A stretch of 64,000 nucleotides of DNA from Promerops cafer. Lineage: Eukaryota; Chordata; Aves; Passeriformes; Nectariniidae. The stretch spans positions 2,205,539 through 2,269,538 of the forward strand of contig VZSE01015292.1 in assembly GCA_013398275.1 (NCBI GenBank), in the 5' to 3' direction. A program made the translations under genes and the position numbers. Below are positions 13,201 through 25,044 of this stretch, one piece after another. The number at the start of each line of letters is the position of its first letter. The stretch's first letter is position 1. The notes beneath the pieces were generated by a model that saw nothing but the letters and a program-made list of their open reading frames with translations, searched no databases and was not told the DNA's origin.

Positions 13201-16200
13201 TATTACTGTGTTTTTTCCTTTTGAATTACACCTGTTACACCTGAAACGAAGGGGACAGATGGGTTCTTTTAGGGGTCTTTGGCAGAATAAAGACAGCACT
13301 GAATTGTAGTTACCATCAAGGTTTTCTCAGCAGGAGATTCTGATAGCATAGCACAGAATTTATGATGAGTAAGGCACAGGACTTCCACAAGTAGCATCAC
13401 TATGGTACAATCTGTAAATAGCACAATACAGAATTTATAATTTCTTAATAGCCTGGACCCTCTGCAGGTCTGGGGCTCTTAACATGGTTTAGTGAATCAA
13501 CATAACAATGACACAGACTTGGAAACCATGCCACAGAATTGGAGTCAGTCCTGAGGAAGCAGAGGGCAGTGGAGGCACCCGTGGCCATGAGGGGTCCCAG
13601 GTCACTGTCCAGCAGCAGCGGGGGTCCCAGCCCTCCACTGAGGGTTTCTAACTCCAGAGTTTTACAGCCAGAGCCCTGGGTGCTGTGATGGGCTCAGCAG
13701 CACCGGGCTGGCCGGGAGCCTGAGACCTTCAAGGCCAGCAAGGAAGGGAGAAATCAGCCTGGAGCTGATTCGTGAGGCAGCAGCGAGGGCAAGGAGAAAC
13801 ATGTTTGGTTTTCTTGGTTCAGAGGACCTTCAGGGCCCGATAGGGAGAGAAGGGGAACAAATACATGACCTGTTTGGTCAGATGTCTCACTGAGCAGCTG
13901 AAAGAGCATTGCAGAGTTAGTTCTAGACTTGGTTTATGTTTATGGATACCAGGTACACGCCTGAAAAACTCAAAAATGGCAATTATTTCCATCTTCTTCT
14001 GAGTATTTTGGGATAACTCGCTTTCACAAATAACTGTTCCTTGTATTGCAGCAGAACTCCAGCTCCGTGCAGAACACCCCAGGCGTGCTGCAGCCCCGGC
14101 TCTGCTCGGGAGCCATCAGCACTGCCATCGCCTGGCACCACAGCGGAGTTACAGCAACGCCTCCAAACCGCAGCACCCCGTGCGTCCTGCAGCGGCCGGG
14201 GTAGAGAAAGTTCCTGGGGAACTGTTCCTGTTCTGATTTGTTCCAGCCACGATTGTGTGCTGCAGCTCCAGATGATGATCATCACCTGGCTGGTAAAGCT
14301 GAATAACCCAGGGGAAATGCTCTACCTGGTGAATCTGCATCAGAGTTTTTTTGAAATAAATTAGTCTTACCCAAATGACTGCAAACGGCACTTAGCCAAT
14401 CTGGAAACTTAAAAATTAACAGCCATTTCATTTTGCTCAGGTTCATCTCTGCAAAAAGCAAAGAAATTGGAAATCAGTGGTTTCTGTCATTTCAAAGGCT
14501 GGCTAGTGTAAAACCAACCTCGTGATAATGATCTGACACAATTCCTTATCGTGGGCAGCTGCCCAGACACCTCATCTGCAAACTGCACTTCTTCACCATT
14601 AACCTGAGCCAAGCAAAGCAAGTGTTTTATTGAAATATCCCACGTACACCTAATCCCACCTCGATCCCAAATCCACACCTCTCTGCAGAACAACTCAGTG
14701 ACCAACTTTTCTGGCCTAGGAGCTAAACTGGAGTACTCACCAATTCAGGATTGCATTTCCTGTGGCAGATGGTAAATCAATACTCTGCCTGCCTGCCATT
14801 GTGCAAACATGTCTTGTTTCATCTGTGAAAGGCTTTAGCAGACAAACTTTGCCAATTATTTAGTTTTCTGAAATACATTTCATTAAACCAATGTGCAAAC
14901 CACTGACACGTGAGAGCAGCAGCAGGAAACTCATCTGAAAATGTTGTAAAATGTTCTCATTTTGAGGTTTAACTGGGCTGCTCTTTATGCCAAAGATTAT
15001 TTGCCTGCAATAAAACACATTGAGAGCAAACTTTCAGAAAACTAAAGAAGTTATTTTATTAATCAAGCATTCCTATGGTTAGCTTTGGGTACATGTTAGA
15101 GCCTTACATTCTTCACTCCGTTTTTTTGGACAGGTAACTGCCATAGAAGTTAATTCATTTCCAGAAATGCACTAACACTTTTAAGGGTGTGAATAAACTC
15201 ATTTTTGATGCTTGAAGGGATACAGCTGTGTGTACTTTACAACAGAACCTCACAATAGTTCTAGGGAAGAGCAAATTGCCAATGTGTTCTCTTAACTTGG
15301 GTAATGGAAAACAATTCAGTTCAAAGCCTGCCTCTCCTCCCAGCTGAACACATCTGATGTGCACAGCAACATAATGGAAACTATGTCCTTCTAAAATTAG
15401 TCTGAACAAGTAGCAAGGGATGACTAAATAATTCTGAAGCCTCACTGACAAAAAAATCCAGTCCAGCAGAGTAAGTACTCAACATATTAACACATAATGT
15501 GTTATGAAACAAGACTCACCAGTGCTGGCCTCAGAGGCCACTGAAGTAGGTGCAGCTCCACTGGATCCCAGAGAAATGCACCTGCTGAACTCATCTATTT
15601 TCTCTCACTCATTCACATTGTTAGCTATTTAAACAAAACGAGATTTTTTGAAAGCAAGAAACAATGACACATTCCATTCTTCCCTGTTTGCACCAGGGGG
15701 AGTTCTGCACACTTCAGTGGTCACATACACTTAATCCCGGGCCTGCAGTTGCTTGGTGGCATTCAGTTGACTGGGAAGTCTGGAAAAATGTGCTAACAAC
15801 CAAAGATTGCTGCACAACAATCACAATCTCAGGGAAAAAATCAACAGAAACCAAAGAAATGTTTGAGCAAATGATCAGCTACTGATTTAAGTGCTGGGAA
15901 CTCTTTCCTACCTTAAAGAAAACAAATTGTGTATGAATGTGAAATCTAAAACTATGTAAAACATAGAGGTAGCAGGAAAAAAAAACCCTATCTTGAGAAA
16001 TAAAAGGAAAAAATATAATCCCTGAACAAAGCAGAGTTGAGTGTATTTAAAGGATTTTCCTCTATACCAAACAAGAAATACCCATCCAGCAAAAACTGAT
16101 GAACACAGGGAAGAGTCTGGAGTGAAAAGACAGTGGGCTGGAGAGAGTCTGAAGAGTCCATGATTCATTTGTACTCACCAGGTCAGGTGTTTGGCTGCTG

Positions 16201-16460
16201 AAATAGCAATGAACTTGATTCATCTCACACAACAAAAGGCCTTTCACACCAGTTCTCCCAATTCTTTGAGGCAAACCCACAGGAATTGCTCGTAGTGGAA
16301 TAGAAGTTGGAAAATGCACTGGATTCTCAGCTCAAGCAGCTGGAGGAAAAGGACCTGACTTTCAGCAAATATCCTTGAATTACAGTGAAAGGCCAAGAAG
16401 CTGCTTTTAAAAATGTGAAGCACATTGCCTTGCCCACATTATTATAACAGAACTTCTGGA
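4263..16460. other. intergenic, RBM38 to RAE1
   Basis: About 12 kb with no gene I can support. Open frames are short and match no family I recognise. A small GC-rich patch at about 14050-14230 follows an acceptor-like TTGTATTGCAG on the plus strand, but no donor or conserved peptide supports an exon. Human has the humanin-like MTRNR2L3 in this interval; I see no counterpart. No tRNA, CRISPR or intact transposon seen. Confidence 0.55.
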
Positions 16461-16464
16461 TATA

Positions 16465-17690
16465 AAAAAGCATTTAGTAAAAATTTTATTTGAAACGTAG
16501 CACGAATCCGTAACCATCAGCATTAAACCATAACAGTTTTACAGAGAATTTGTACAATATGCCATGTAATTCTATACATGCTCCCCCCATCCCCTTTTTG
16601 TTCAGTCATTATCAAACAAACAATAGTTAGACAGGAATAATAAGCATTCACTTCCAAAAAGAAAACTTTGGCATGTATACAACTGGCTAGTTAAAAGTAA
16701 ACAGTGGTAGATTCAAGTCAGAAAGAGACCCACTCATTTTGTTTCACAGCATTTTTAATCAGGATGAAGATCTCCTAGTGCTTTCTAGTTAATACAAAAA
16801 TGAGTATTTTTTTCAGTCCTGAACACCCTCTTACAGGACAAAACCACGTTAAAATGCTCAGCTTATAACTCTAAAAGGTGTCAGCTTCAAAGAAGTTTAG
16901 GTCAAAGGGATTTTGCACACATTAGTTTGGTCATGAATAAAACCTTTAAAAGTTTGCACATGTTCCTGAACTCTGAGCTATTTCACCACTTGGCACCACT
17001 GCAACTTCTCCTTCAAACTAGAAAAAGCAGTTTGCTCAGAAGTCATGTTCACTGCAGGAGTGTCAGAAAAATCTAAAGTTTGCACTGGGCCCATCTTCTG
17101 TCTTGAGTTTCTGTCACTGCTCTTGGCCCCTCACATACCTTCCTAGTCATCTAAAAAAGGAGGGAAAACTATTTGCAAGGCATTTCTTCCTGGCATAGAG
17201 CAGACAATGCTTCCATTTCAAAAACCAGAAAGCAATGAAAGAACCCCTGAATTATTAATAAGAAAACAACAAGCCTCCTTTGAGAAGAATTACTGGTGAT
17301 TCTCCAAGTACTTACAAAAAATACAGTATTTATACAACTTCTCCAGAACTATTATAATTAACATATTTTAATGTAATACTAACAAAATAAATCCAGAGAT
17401 ACAAATGGTTGCACTTCAAAGCAGGAATATCTACCCCAGATGTTGATTTTGCTGCAATTTCATTATTGCTGTGGAACAGAGTGGTTAAGTCATGTCAATA
17501 CGAGCCTCTCTTTCTTATACATATCAGAGCATCTAATTTGAAAAATGTTCTCCAGCAAGTCAGAATACATTTAGTCTAATTTTTACAGTTCCTGCTAAAT
17601 GTTTGTGATCCAAAGTTGACTGAACCATGGTGCAACAGGGCACAAATGGCAGAAGAGCACAGGCAGGAAGGGCAGAACAAGTCACACTCA
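16465..17690 (-). other. RAE1: probable RAE1 3' UTR
   Basis: AT-rich sequence between the RAE1 stop (17691-17693) and the candidate AATAAA. No other gene is seen in it. The 3' end is inferred, not shown. Confidence 0.45.
16485..16490 (-). terminator. RAE1: candidate poly(A) signal of RAE1
   Basis: TTTATT on the plus strand reads AATAAA on the minus strand, about 1.2 kb after the RAE1 stop codon. Cleavage would fall near 16465. An earlier signal is possible. Confidence 0.5.
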
Positions 17691-17777
17691 CTACTTCTTA
17701 TTCCTGGGCTTCAGCTCTTCTGCTGCATTTCGCAGAAAAATGTAGTTTTTCTTCTGTGGATTATAGAATTCATGACC
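17691..17777 (-). CDS. RAE1: RAE1 coding exon 11 (stop codon)
   Basis: 28 codons and [20 protein letters not shown] to EELKPRNKK, the conserved C-terminus that closes the propeller. Acceptor CTTTAG. Confidence 0.97.
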   Translation of the reverse strand, partial: GHEFYNPQKKNYIFLRNAAEELKPRNKK

Positions 17778-20700
17778 CTAAAGACAAAAATAATCTACAT
17801 TTACTCTCTTCAAACAAAAAATATCAGCATTACTTGAAGTGTAAGAATATGAATATTCCATTAGTTTGTTTTATTAAGATTTAACCTTAAAGCCTGTAAG
17901 ACCAGATATTGGACCACACTGGTGGATTAGAAACAGTCTACTTGAACAAGCAACTACAAGAACTATACATATAAAGTAAAATTTAAGAGACTTTTACCCA
18001 TTTTTAAAGTATAAAATATTTTTAATTAAAACATAACCACATACAAGTTCTGCTTTACAGATGCAGCCTAAGAACTCAATAGGATTTATTTTAAATGTCA
18101 TTCGAGGCAGAGAAAAAACGAAACCTTTAAATGCCACCCAGCTTCACTTTATATTTTTTATCTTTTAAATGACATAAGGTCACAGTTTTTCAAAGTGAAG
18201 CCCAAGTTCTACAAGCAACTGCAGAGTTTTCTGTCCCCAGCTGCAGATGCAAATGTCCTGTTTTGCAAATAATTTGCATACACATTACCAAATTAATACC
18301 CAAGTATCCAAATCAGGGAGAGTAAACACTAATAAAGCTACTGAGGTCCAACATGCAAGCTGGAAATTACCAACGCTATGGACAAGAAATGGTTCTGGGA
18401 AGGAAGGTTAGTACTTAGCACCAACTCATCTTACTACTTAATACTGGTTTTACAGATCTGAAAGGTCTACCCAAGCATGAGAACTGAAAAATTCATCTGC
18501 TCTGACACCAACAAATATTTTAATGTGGGCAGAGGACTAAATACAATGCAGTGAATTAAAATCTAGCTCTCTGTGGCACACAATTGAGTTAATCTCTGTG
18601 ATTTCTGCATTCATTTCACTCAAAACTACAAGGAACATTATCCTCCAAGCACTATGAAAATTTGTTACATTTCAAGCTTGCTGCCCTCCTTCCATATCCT
18701 ATTAGGAAGTATTGATTTTGCACAGATCATGGTTTGCTGTGGTTCTGCTGCATCTGTATTGTTAAGTGTGGAAGAGAAATACATAAATAAGTACCATCAA
18801 AAGCCTCACTAAGTGGCAGTGAAAACTTAATACAGAGCATTCAAACACTGGGATAAGTGTTTATAATCACAGTGACAGCTTTTTTCCCTGCACAGGCAGC
18901 AGAGATGTGCATTTCACAAGCTCTGTGGGAAGCTGTGAGGGTGCCACACTGCCCTGTGACACTGCCCACGGCACAACGTGTGTGAGCAACCATAGCAACC
19001 TCTGAATCAGGGAATTTGCATTTTGCTCATCCACATTTGTAAACCAGCATCACTTGGCAATCTTGTCCAGCTGAAGCTGAAACACCACAAATTCACAGCT
19101 TCAATGTTAAACTTCATCAGGTGGCCAAAATGGCCATTTTAAGTTCTCTTAGAAATCAGAAAGATTCACTTACTACTTACAAAAAACAGCAAAAGCCCCA
19201 CAAGAAGAAGAGTCTTAGGTGTCAACTGAAAGCAAGAACATGAGTCTAAACCCTTCTTACCTTGGACCAATCATAGCTGGAAGCATAAGCAAATATGTTG
19301 CCATTGTGGTTGAAGCAACAAGCAGATATTGGCTGGTCCAGCTGCTCTGAGGTTTTTAGCTTTGTCCGTGCATCTTTATCCCAAAAGCTGAATCTCCCAT
19401 CTGACCCTACTGTGGCCAGAGTACCATGGACAGGGTGGAATGCAATCCCATTAACCTGCAGAACCATACAGAGCACCATGAAAAACACCACACACAGCAC
19501 AGATGTGCTGAAGTCTGCAAGAGTAAATACACTAAATTTCAACTAGATATAGTTCTTAAGTTTTTAAATTTTTTTTTGAGAAAAAACCTCAAAAACAACC
19601 AAAGAAAAACCACCAAAGCAACAAGAAATACACCATCTTTTTGGCCTAGTACCTCAATGCATAATACCATTACACAACAATTGTCTCAGTATCTGCAAAA
19701 TTAAGAAGTGCCAACTCTACTTGTTGACAAGTAGATTCAATGAAAGGCTGATCTAGTGCTTAGTAAAATAAAAATTTGCCTTTTCTCTTAAAGAATGACT
19801 ATGACAGGTCTTTAAATGTGTCTAAGACAGCTTTAGGCAAGATAAAAGGTCAAGGAGAACAAACAATTCAGAGCCAATTTTACATTAGGAGTATACAGTG
19901 TATATATGATACATGTTGGATACTCACAGCATAGATGTCCTGAGGTGCTGATGTGTTTGTTCCATTGGAGCGATGGCATTTAAAAGTGAAATTATCTTTT
20001 GCACTGGAAAAGAAATAAAAAAAATTTTTAAAAAGGCTTTTTATTTTCATCACTGTGAACTGAGCAATAAAGAGAGGATGTTTTATTGAATACTTACGGG
20101 TTTGGGGGGTTGATATAATGAATAGCTACTCTGCCTTCAATACTTCCAAGAGCAAATCCAGTTGGTTTGTTCACTTTGTCTTTGAAAATAGCAACACAGC
20201 GATGCTGAATTTGAGAAAGATGCAAAGGAGTTTTAGACAGAGCCATCTTTTCCACAGGGACACAAAACTTCCAAGTCATCAATGCAAGGTATAGCAAAAG
20301 CACTAGCAAGGTCAAGAGATAGCTCAAATTCTGTTGAGAATTTGGGCAACAGTATTTAAATTTCTAAATCCTTGTGAAGATCAGCAGCAGATCACTGGCA
20401 AGCCAGGTCATTGATAACTTGGTTTTCAAACACTGCATGTTTTTACAAAAAAGGTCAAGCCCACAATGTCAGTTATCTGTATAAATACAAATATTATAAT
20501 TTACCTGGTGTTTCAGAGGAGATTCTATTCTTCTAAATTCAGAAGGCTGGTTCTCTAACTGATAAACTATCAAACCCCTCTCTGCAGTGGCCACAGCTGC
20601 CATAGGATGAACCTGGATAAGGTTGTAAAACAGATTGGAAGAGAGACACTTGTGTTAATTGCATGGCAGAACACCCTGAAGAACTTAAAGGAATGAGAGA

Positions 20701-23436
20701 GAGGGAAAGAGGAAGCAGATAAAGTTAATTCATTCACACATCTTCAAACACAACAAATCGGTTTTTCCTCTGCTACTAAGAAATTAAATACACCAAAAAT
20801 CTTCTAATTATGAGCTGATTCTTCCAGTGTGAAGTGCAATGGTGGTTTACAAACTTGTCCAGAACTAAGGGTAGGTCAGTCCTCATGCTGATTTTTGTGA
20901 TGTTAAAAGGACACCAAGTGTGTTTTGTTGATGAAAATCCCTATTTTCCAGGGCCTGATCAAGAAGGTCAGATTATGTCCTTGTACTACAATCACACACA
21001 CATCAAACACTAACAGTGTTCAAGTCCTGTCCTACAGAAGCCCCCAAAACTTATTCCTACTCCCAGTTATCCAGCTGGCACCAGTTTACCACATATCCTG
21101 ACTTTGGGCTCTATCACAGTAACATCTTTCAGGGAGCTGCAGTGTCATCATAGGCGTTGGTGAACGGGTATCCCAGAACTGATGGGAACAGAGAAATAAA
21201 CAAAATTACACCTGGAGCTCAGGAGACACTTAAAGTTACTGCAGGAGAGAGAATGTAACTGTTTCATTCTTGTTCTAGTCAGAATAGTGCAACACTCTGT
21301 GAAGCGAGGCTATTCCACTAATTATTAGCGCTAATATATTAATATTAATATTTATTAATATTTTCACTTCACATAAATATTTTCATACACAAATTACTAG
21401 CACACTTTGTTTCCATTTGTTCAGGTAAAAAACATACCTTCAAAGTTTTATCCCAGCTTCCTGTCATCACACAGCTGTAATTTGGTGCTTTAATCCAATG
21501 GATAGTCTTCACAGGAGCATCATGCTGAGGAAAGAAAGGACAAACACAAATGCAAGAAGCAATCATTAAAGGGACTAACTCTTCATAATTATAACTGGTA
21601 AGTAATTATAGTCACCATAATTACATATTCTACAAACAAACATTAACTTCTAATTTGAAAGTGTAAATTGTAATTCTGTTACTGTTACAGTAAAAACCTT
21701 AGAAAGCTGGTATTTGTGAAGTGAATTGAATGACTTCTTAAAAATATTTTTCCCCTCTAATGCATCAGGGTGACTTAGTGAGATCACTGCAACAATGGAA
21801 AGAGCTCAGAGCTCTCTTAAATAAAACAGAGGAAACAGATGCACAGGGTTTTTAAATCACATTGATCACCTGTTCAGGTGCACTTCACTATCTCAAAAAT
21901 ATAAAAATTAGAAAGGTAGCTTTTAATAAAAACAGAAGAAAAAAATTTAGTACTTTGGGCTTTACTTACTTGTGCAATCTGAATTGCTTGATTACTGTTG
22001 AGATCCCACATTTTGGCAGTTTTATCACAGGAAGCAGTAAACACTTTACTCCCATCCTAAAAAATAAGAGTAAAACCAAGAATGGGCTCTATGGGAAAAC
22101 AGTCAAGAGTTATTCTCTTCTACAAACAGTGTAACATCAATGTAACATGTACGGGGATTGCAAGACAAAGAAACATATAAACTAAATTGAGTTTATGACT
22201 ATGTCATAAAAGAACAAATGGTGCTGGTTTTATCTAGCTTTTAATACACTCCTAAACTCACTTTTAGCCTTCTTACATCCATGCCAGCCCATCCCACTAG
22301 CACACATTTACAGCAATTTAAGTCTATGCAATAACCATGGGCTGCAGCTACATGTGGCACTCATCTGCCTGCAAACCACACTTCAATTTTTTTTGACTTT
22401 TGGTAAAAAAATATGCATTTGTTTTTAAATTACAACATACATCACTCCAGCAGGCATCTAGTACGGGCCCTGTGTGCATCTGCTGAGCCTTTGGAATTGT
22501 CTGTCCATTGTCCTGAACTTCCCAGCAGCGAACCTGTAACAGGAGAAGCAAATGCAGATGAAGCATATTAACAGGAACTTGAAAAGACTTGTCTTGAAGA
22601 CTTTAGTTTATCCAACAAAAAGTATGGTTATAAATACCAAGGTCTGGGTTTTTTCAGAACTAGTGAAACCTTATTTTTTCTGCTTATGTTCCCTTCACCT
22701 ATGCCAAACTCAACCCCACAACTTCAATTCCACCTCAAGAGTGCCTTGCAAACCTGCAACCCCTCACCACACTGTCCTAGAGAACCCTTAATCCTCAGCT
22801 GGGCAGAACACAACAGTTAGAAAACAGGCCCACATTTGTCTTCCCTCCCTGCCTGAGCCAGCTGGGATCTCATCCTTCAAACTAAAAAAAACTTGTTATG
22901 ATAACTTAAGCAGTAACTTAATCTTTTTGGGTTTGCACTGTCACAGCGGATGATTTAGCAACTATGTTAAACTTAGTGCCTTGGTACCAGACATAAATTT
23001 TACAGTTCTTCAACACGTTAGGTTTTCAGGTGCACTGCACAAGCTTTTAGGATCCCATTTTGCAGTTTAGGCACTTTATTTATCTGCATGTCTAACTGAG
23101 AATACTTACATCATTTGCCCATGATCCTGCAATGAGGAAATTACCCGGCAGCGTTGGTGGACTAAATGCTAAGCAAGATATGCTGTCATCAGGTGGAGAT
23201 GTTACTTCAATATCCTATGAACGACAGGAGACAGAACGACTTTTGAAAACTGTGAAGTGAGCTCTTATTACTTCTCCAGAATGAGTCCGTAGGTCCTGCT
23301 GTGACAAATTAACACACACAGCAGCACAGGGGGCTGGCACACGTACCTTCATCGGGTTGTGGTTATCGGCTGTCGTGCTGCCGAACATGCTGGTACCTCC
23401 GGCACCAAACCCCGACGTCGATCCGAACAGACTCAT
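17691..23436 (-). CDS. RAE1: RAE1, mRNA export factor (WD-repeat nuclear pore protein), 11 coding exons
   Basis: RAE1 (Gle2) is a seven-bladed WD40 beta-propeller that binds the GLEBS motif of NUP98 at the nuclear pore, takes part in mRNA export, and acts in the spindle checkpoint with BUB proteins. Coding exons on the minus strand: 23347-23436, 23110-23214, 22441-22533, 21970-22056, 21438-21524, 21116-21178, 20505-20612, 20098-20204, 19928-20003, 19261-19455, 17691-17777. They give 365 codons; the human protein has 368, and the difference is exactly three residues (Ala-Asp-Val in other vertebrates) missing at coding exon 6/7. The sequence starts [11 protein letters not shown] and ends EELKPRNKK, near identical to mammalian RAE1. 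Apart from the exon 6/7 junction all borders are GT-AG with matching phase. The gene spans only about 7 kb. SPO11 lies directly upstream in the same orientation. Confidence 0.97.
19261..19455 (-). CDS. RAE1: RAE1 coding exon 10
   Basis: 65 codons, the longest coding exon: [54 protein letters not shown]. Last blades of the propeller. Acceptor CTGCAG, donor GTAAGA. Confidence 0.97.
19928..20003 (-). CDS. RAE1: RAE1 coding exon 9
   Basis: 76 bp: completes the split Pro, then [18 protein letters not shown] to QDIYA. Acceptor TTTCCAG, donor GTGAGT. Confidence 0.96.
20098..20204 (-). CDS. RAE1: RAE1 coding exon 8
   Basis: [19 protein letters not shown] to HYINPPN plus two bases of a Pro codon (107 bp). 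Acceptor ATTCAG, donor GTAAGT. Confidence 0.96.
20505..20612 (-). CDS. RAE1: RAE1 coding exon 7
   Basis: 36 codons: [19 protein letters not shown] to SPLKHQ. Acceptor TTATCCAG, donor GTAAAT. It aligns with IYPMAVVATAERG of mammals and needs a phase-0 partner upstream. Confidence 0.95.
21116..21178 (-). CDS. RAE1: RAE1 coding exon 6 (3' end abnormal)
   Basis: Acceptor CATCAG, then [21 protein letters not shown] (21 codons, residues 155-175). Homology demands three more codons (Ala-Asp-Val) and a phase-0 donor, but the sequence runs on TGT GAT AGA GCC with no codon-aligned GT before the first in-frame stop. The nearest GT (TACT before GTGATAG) is phase 1 and would shift the frame into coding exon 7. 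The 3' border given here is the last codon that matches the family, not a verified splice site. Confidence 0.85.
21438..21524 (-). CDS. RAE1: RAE1 coding exon 5
   Basis: 29 codons, residues 126-154: [18 protein letters not shown] to GSWDKTLK. Acceptor CAG, donor GTATGT, phase 0. Confidence 0.96.
21970..22056 (-). CDS. RAE1: RAE1 coding exon 4
   Basis: 29 codons, residues 97-125: [19 protein letters not shown] to IQIAQ, with the WD-type AKMWDL strand. Acceptor TTTTTTAG, donor GTAAGT. Confidence 0.96.
22441..22533 (-). CDS. RAE1: RAE1 coding exon 3
   Basis: 31 codons, residues 66-96: [18 protein letters not shown] to LDACWSD. Ends the first WD blade (VRCWEV) and begins the second. Donor GTATGT. 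Confidence 0.96.
23110..23214 (-). CDS. RAE1: RAE1 coding exon 2
   Basis: 35 codons, residues 31-65: [10 protein letters not shown] to [12 protein letters not shown]. First propeller blade. Acceptor TTCATAG, donor GTAAGT, phase 0 at both ends. Confidence 0.96.
23347..23436 (-). CDS. RAE1: RAE1 coding exon 1 (start codon)
   Basis: ATG at 23436-23434; residues 1-30, [11 protein letters not shown] to NHNPMK, a Gly/Ser/Phe-rich leader before the propeller. Donor GTACGT, phase 0. The exon continues seven bases 5' to an acceptor TTCGCAG (exon border 23443), so a noncoding first exon must lie further upstream. Confidence 0.96.
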
Positions 23437-23833
23437 CCTTGCCCTGCGAACGAGCGAAAGGTTGAGCCCTGCAAGGCCCTCACCGCAGCCACTACACCAG
23501 CACGCCCCTGGGAGGCACCCAGGGATATACAAATATACCAAACAAAATATAGTAAAAAAAAAGAAAAAATAAATAAAGAGACACTTCTCGTTGCTGTTGG
23601 ATCCCCCACACCTCCCGGCTGCCCACCCGGCCGCGGATCCCCCTCGGGCCGTGCCCTGGCAGAACCAACCCCGCCATGTCCCTCGCTGGCACCCCGGGAA
23701 GCGCAAACCCGAGCCCGGCCGGGGGTGCTGCCCCTGCGGCGGGCACCCCAGCCGGGGCTCTCCGCCCACCCCCGAGGCCGCCGCTCCGCGGGGCTCCCTC
23801 TCCCCGGCCGGCGGCACCCGGGACGGCCCCTCN

Positions 23834-23870
23834 GGGGCGGGGCCGCTGGGGCGGGGCCGGCCCCGCCCCA
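23834..23870. promoter_or_regulatory. RAE1: RAE1 CpG promoter with GC boxes
   Basis: Two copies of GGGGCGGGGC (23834-23843, 23848-23857) and an inverted CCCCGCCCC (23861-23869), typical Sp1/KLF sites, sit about 400 bp upstream of the RAE1 start codon inside a CpG-rich block (about 23600-23930). No TATA box. The noncoding first exon of RAE1 should start around here but its donor could not be chosen. One unresolved base (N) is at 23833. Confidence 0.65.
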
Positions 23871-24323
23871 CCCCAGGTGAGTCCCGGTGCCCGTCCAGAG
23901 CCGCGCTGACGGCCCCGGTTGGGTGGTTTTGGGGATGTCCCTGAGCCGCAGGTGATCTGACCCTCCTGTGGTACAGCGGCTGCTGGACCAGCCCTGTGTT
24001 CCCCGGGATTAGTGCCTGTTGTAGCTCTGCCACTGTACTGTAAATAAAAAGGGCGTTTCATTCAAGTTTAATACTGGTGGAACAGCCGTAAAAAACCCCA
24101 ACTAAATAAATCTACTGAAAATATCGTCTGTAAGATCCATGCTGATGATTGTGGAGATCAGTTTTGGAGGCGTTTTCTATGCAGTCAGACTGACTCCCTC
24201 ACATAAAAGTTAAGGCACGCTTTAATCACCACAGTTTTCTGCTTCTCTTTACTGTTTTACAGCCAATGAAATAAATAAAATGAACAAGGGATTCTGTTAT
24301 GATGTGCGTTATTAACAGGATTG

Positions 24324-24329
24324 TTTATT
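24324..24329 (-). terminator. SPO11: candidate poly(A) signal of SPO11
   Basis: TTTATT on the plus strand (AATAAA on the minus) about 600 bp after the SPO11 stop; the best match I see between SPO11 and the RAE1 promoter. The 3' UTR would be about 24305-24924. Confidence 0.5.
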
Positions 24330-24924
24330 AAATTCTTAATCAGTAACACCCACTTTCTTATTTGTTCATTGAAGACAAATAGTAATTTGATTGCTGGAAG
24401 ATTTATACCTGCTTGAGATGTGCAGTAATAAGGAATTATTTCTGGCTTTTAGGTCCGAATTTACAGTGAACACAAGACCCCACATCACTGTACCTAAAAT
24501 AATTTCCAAAAAGAGGCACGTACAATAAATTAAGCAAGCCTTTCTCTCCCTCCAAATATAAAAAGCTTGGTACAGCATCATGCTGTGCTTTAAGACAGAA
24601 GGCAAAACAGTTCCTGGATACATTTTTGGACTTCACCCTTTTCTGGCCAGAAAGAACATATTTCATTATCTTTTCTATGTGTACTATTGCATATGGCACT
24701 GTTTCACAGCAGAAACCACAGAATGGAAGTAGCAGTAGTCTGCAAAAATCATAATTACTCTTAATAGTTTGAATAAAGAAAAAGAGAAAATTATACTCTA
24801 GGTACACAGATAAAGAAACTGAATAAGAAACTGGCAGATACTCCTTTGTCTCTGCACTTTTTTTTCTTAAGTGCAGTCAAATTAAATCAATATATAGAAA
24901 AACATTTCATTTGCAGAGCAGCAT

Positions 24925-25044
24925 TCATAGCCATCCACCAAACTGCAGTTTGTTTGGTAAATAGACTCTGGACAGGTAATCTGATGAGACAGAAGTTAAA
25001 ACTTGAATTTCAGCCTTCAGTTTAGATGCTGCCATAATTTCCAG
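24925..25044 (-). CDS. SPO11: SPO11 exon 13 (stop codon)
   Basis: 39 codons and TGA: LEIMAASKLKAEIQVL, SSDYLSRVYLPNKLQFGGWL. Acceptor CTTTTAG. The conserved end of the family. Confidence 0.96.
   Translation of the reverse strand: MEIMAASKLKAEIQVLTSVSSDYLSRVYLPNKLQFGGWL

Noticed and set aside
14041..14364. 107-codon plus-strand frame in a GC-rich patch after an acceptor-like TTGTATTGCAG
   Set aside because: No homology, no donor, low-complexity composition; could be a noncoding exon but nothing supports it.
23444..23480. GTGAGG on the minus strand as the donor of the RAE1 noncoding exon 1
   Set aside because: It would leave an intron of about 30 bases, too short to splice; the true donor lies elsewhere in the CpG block.
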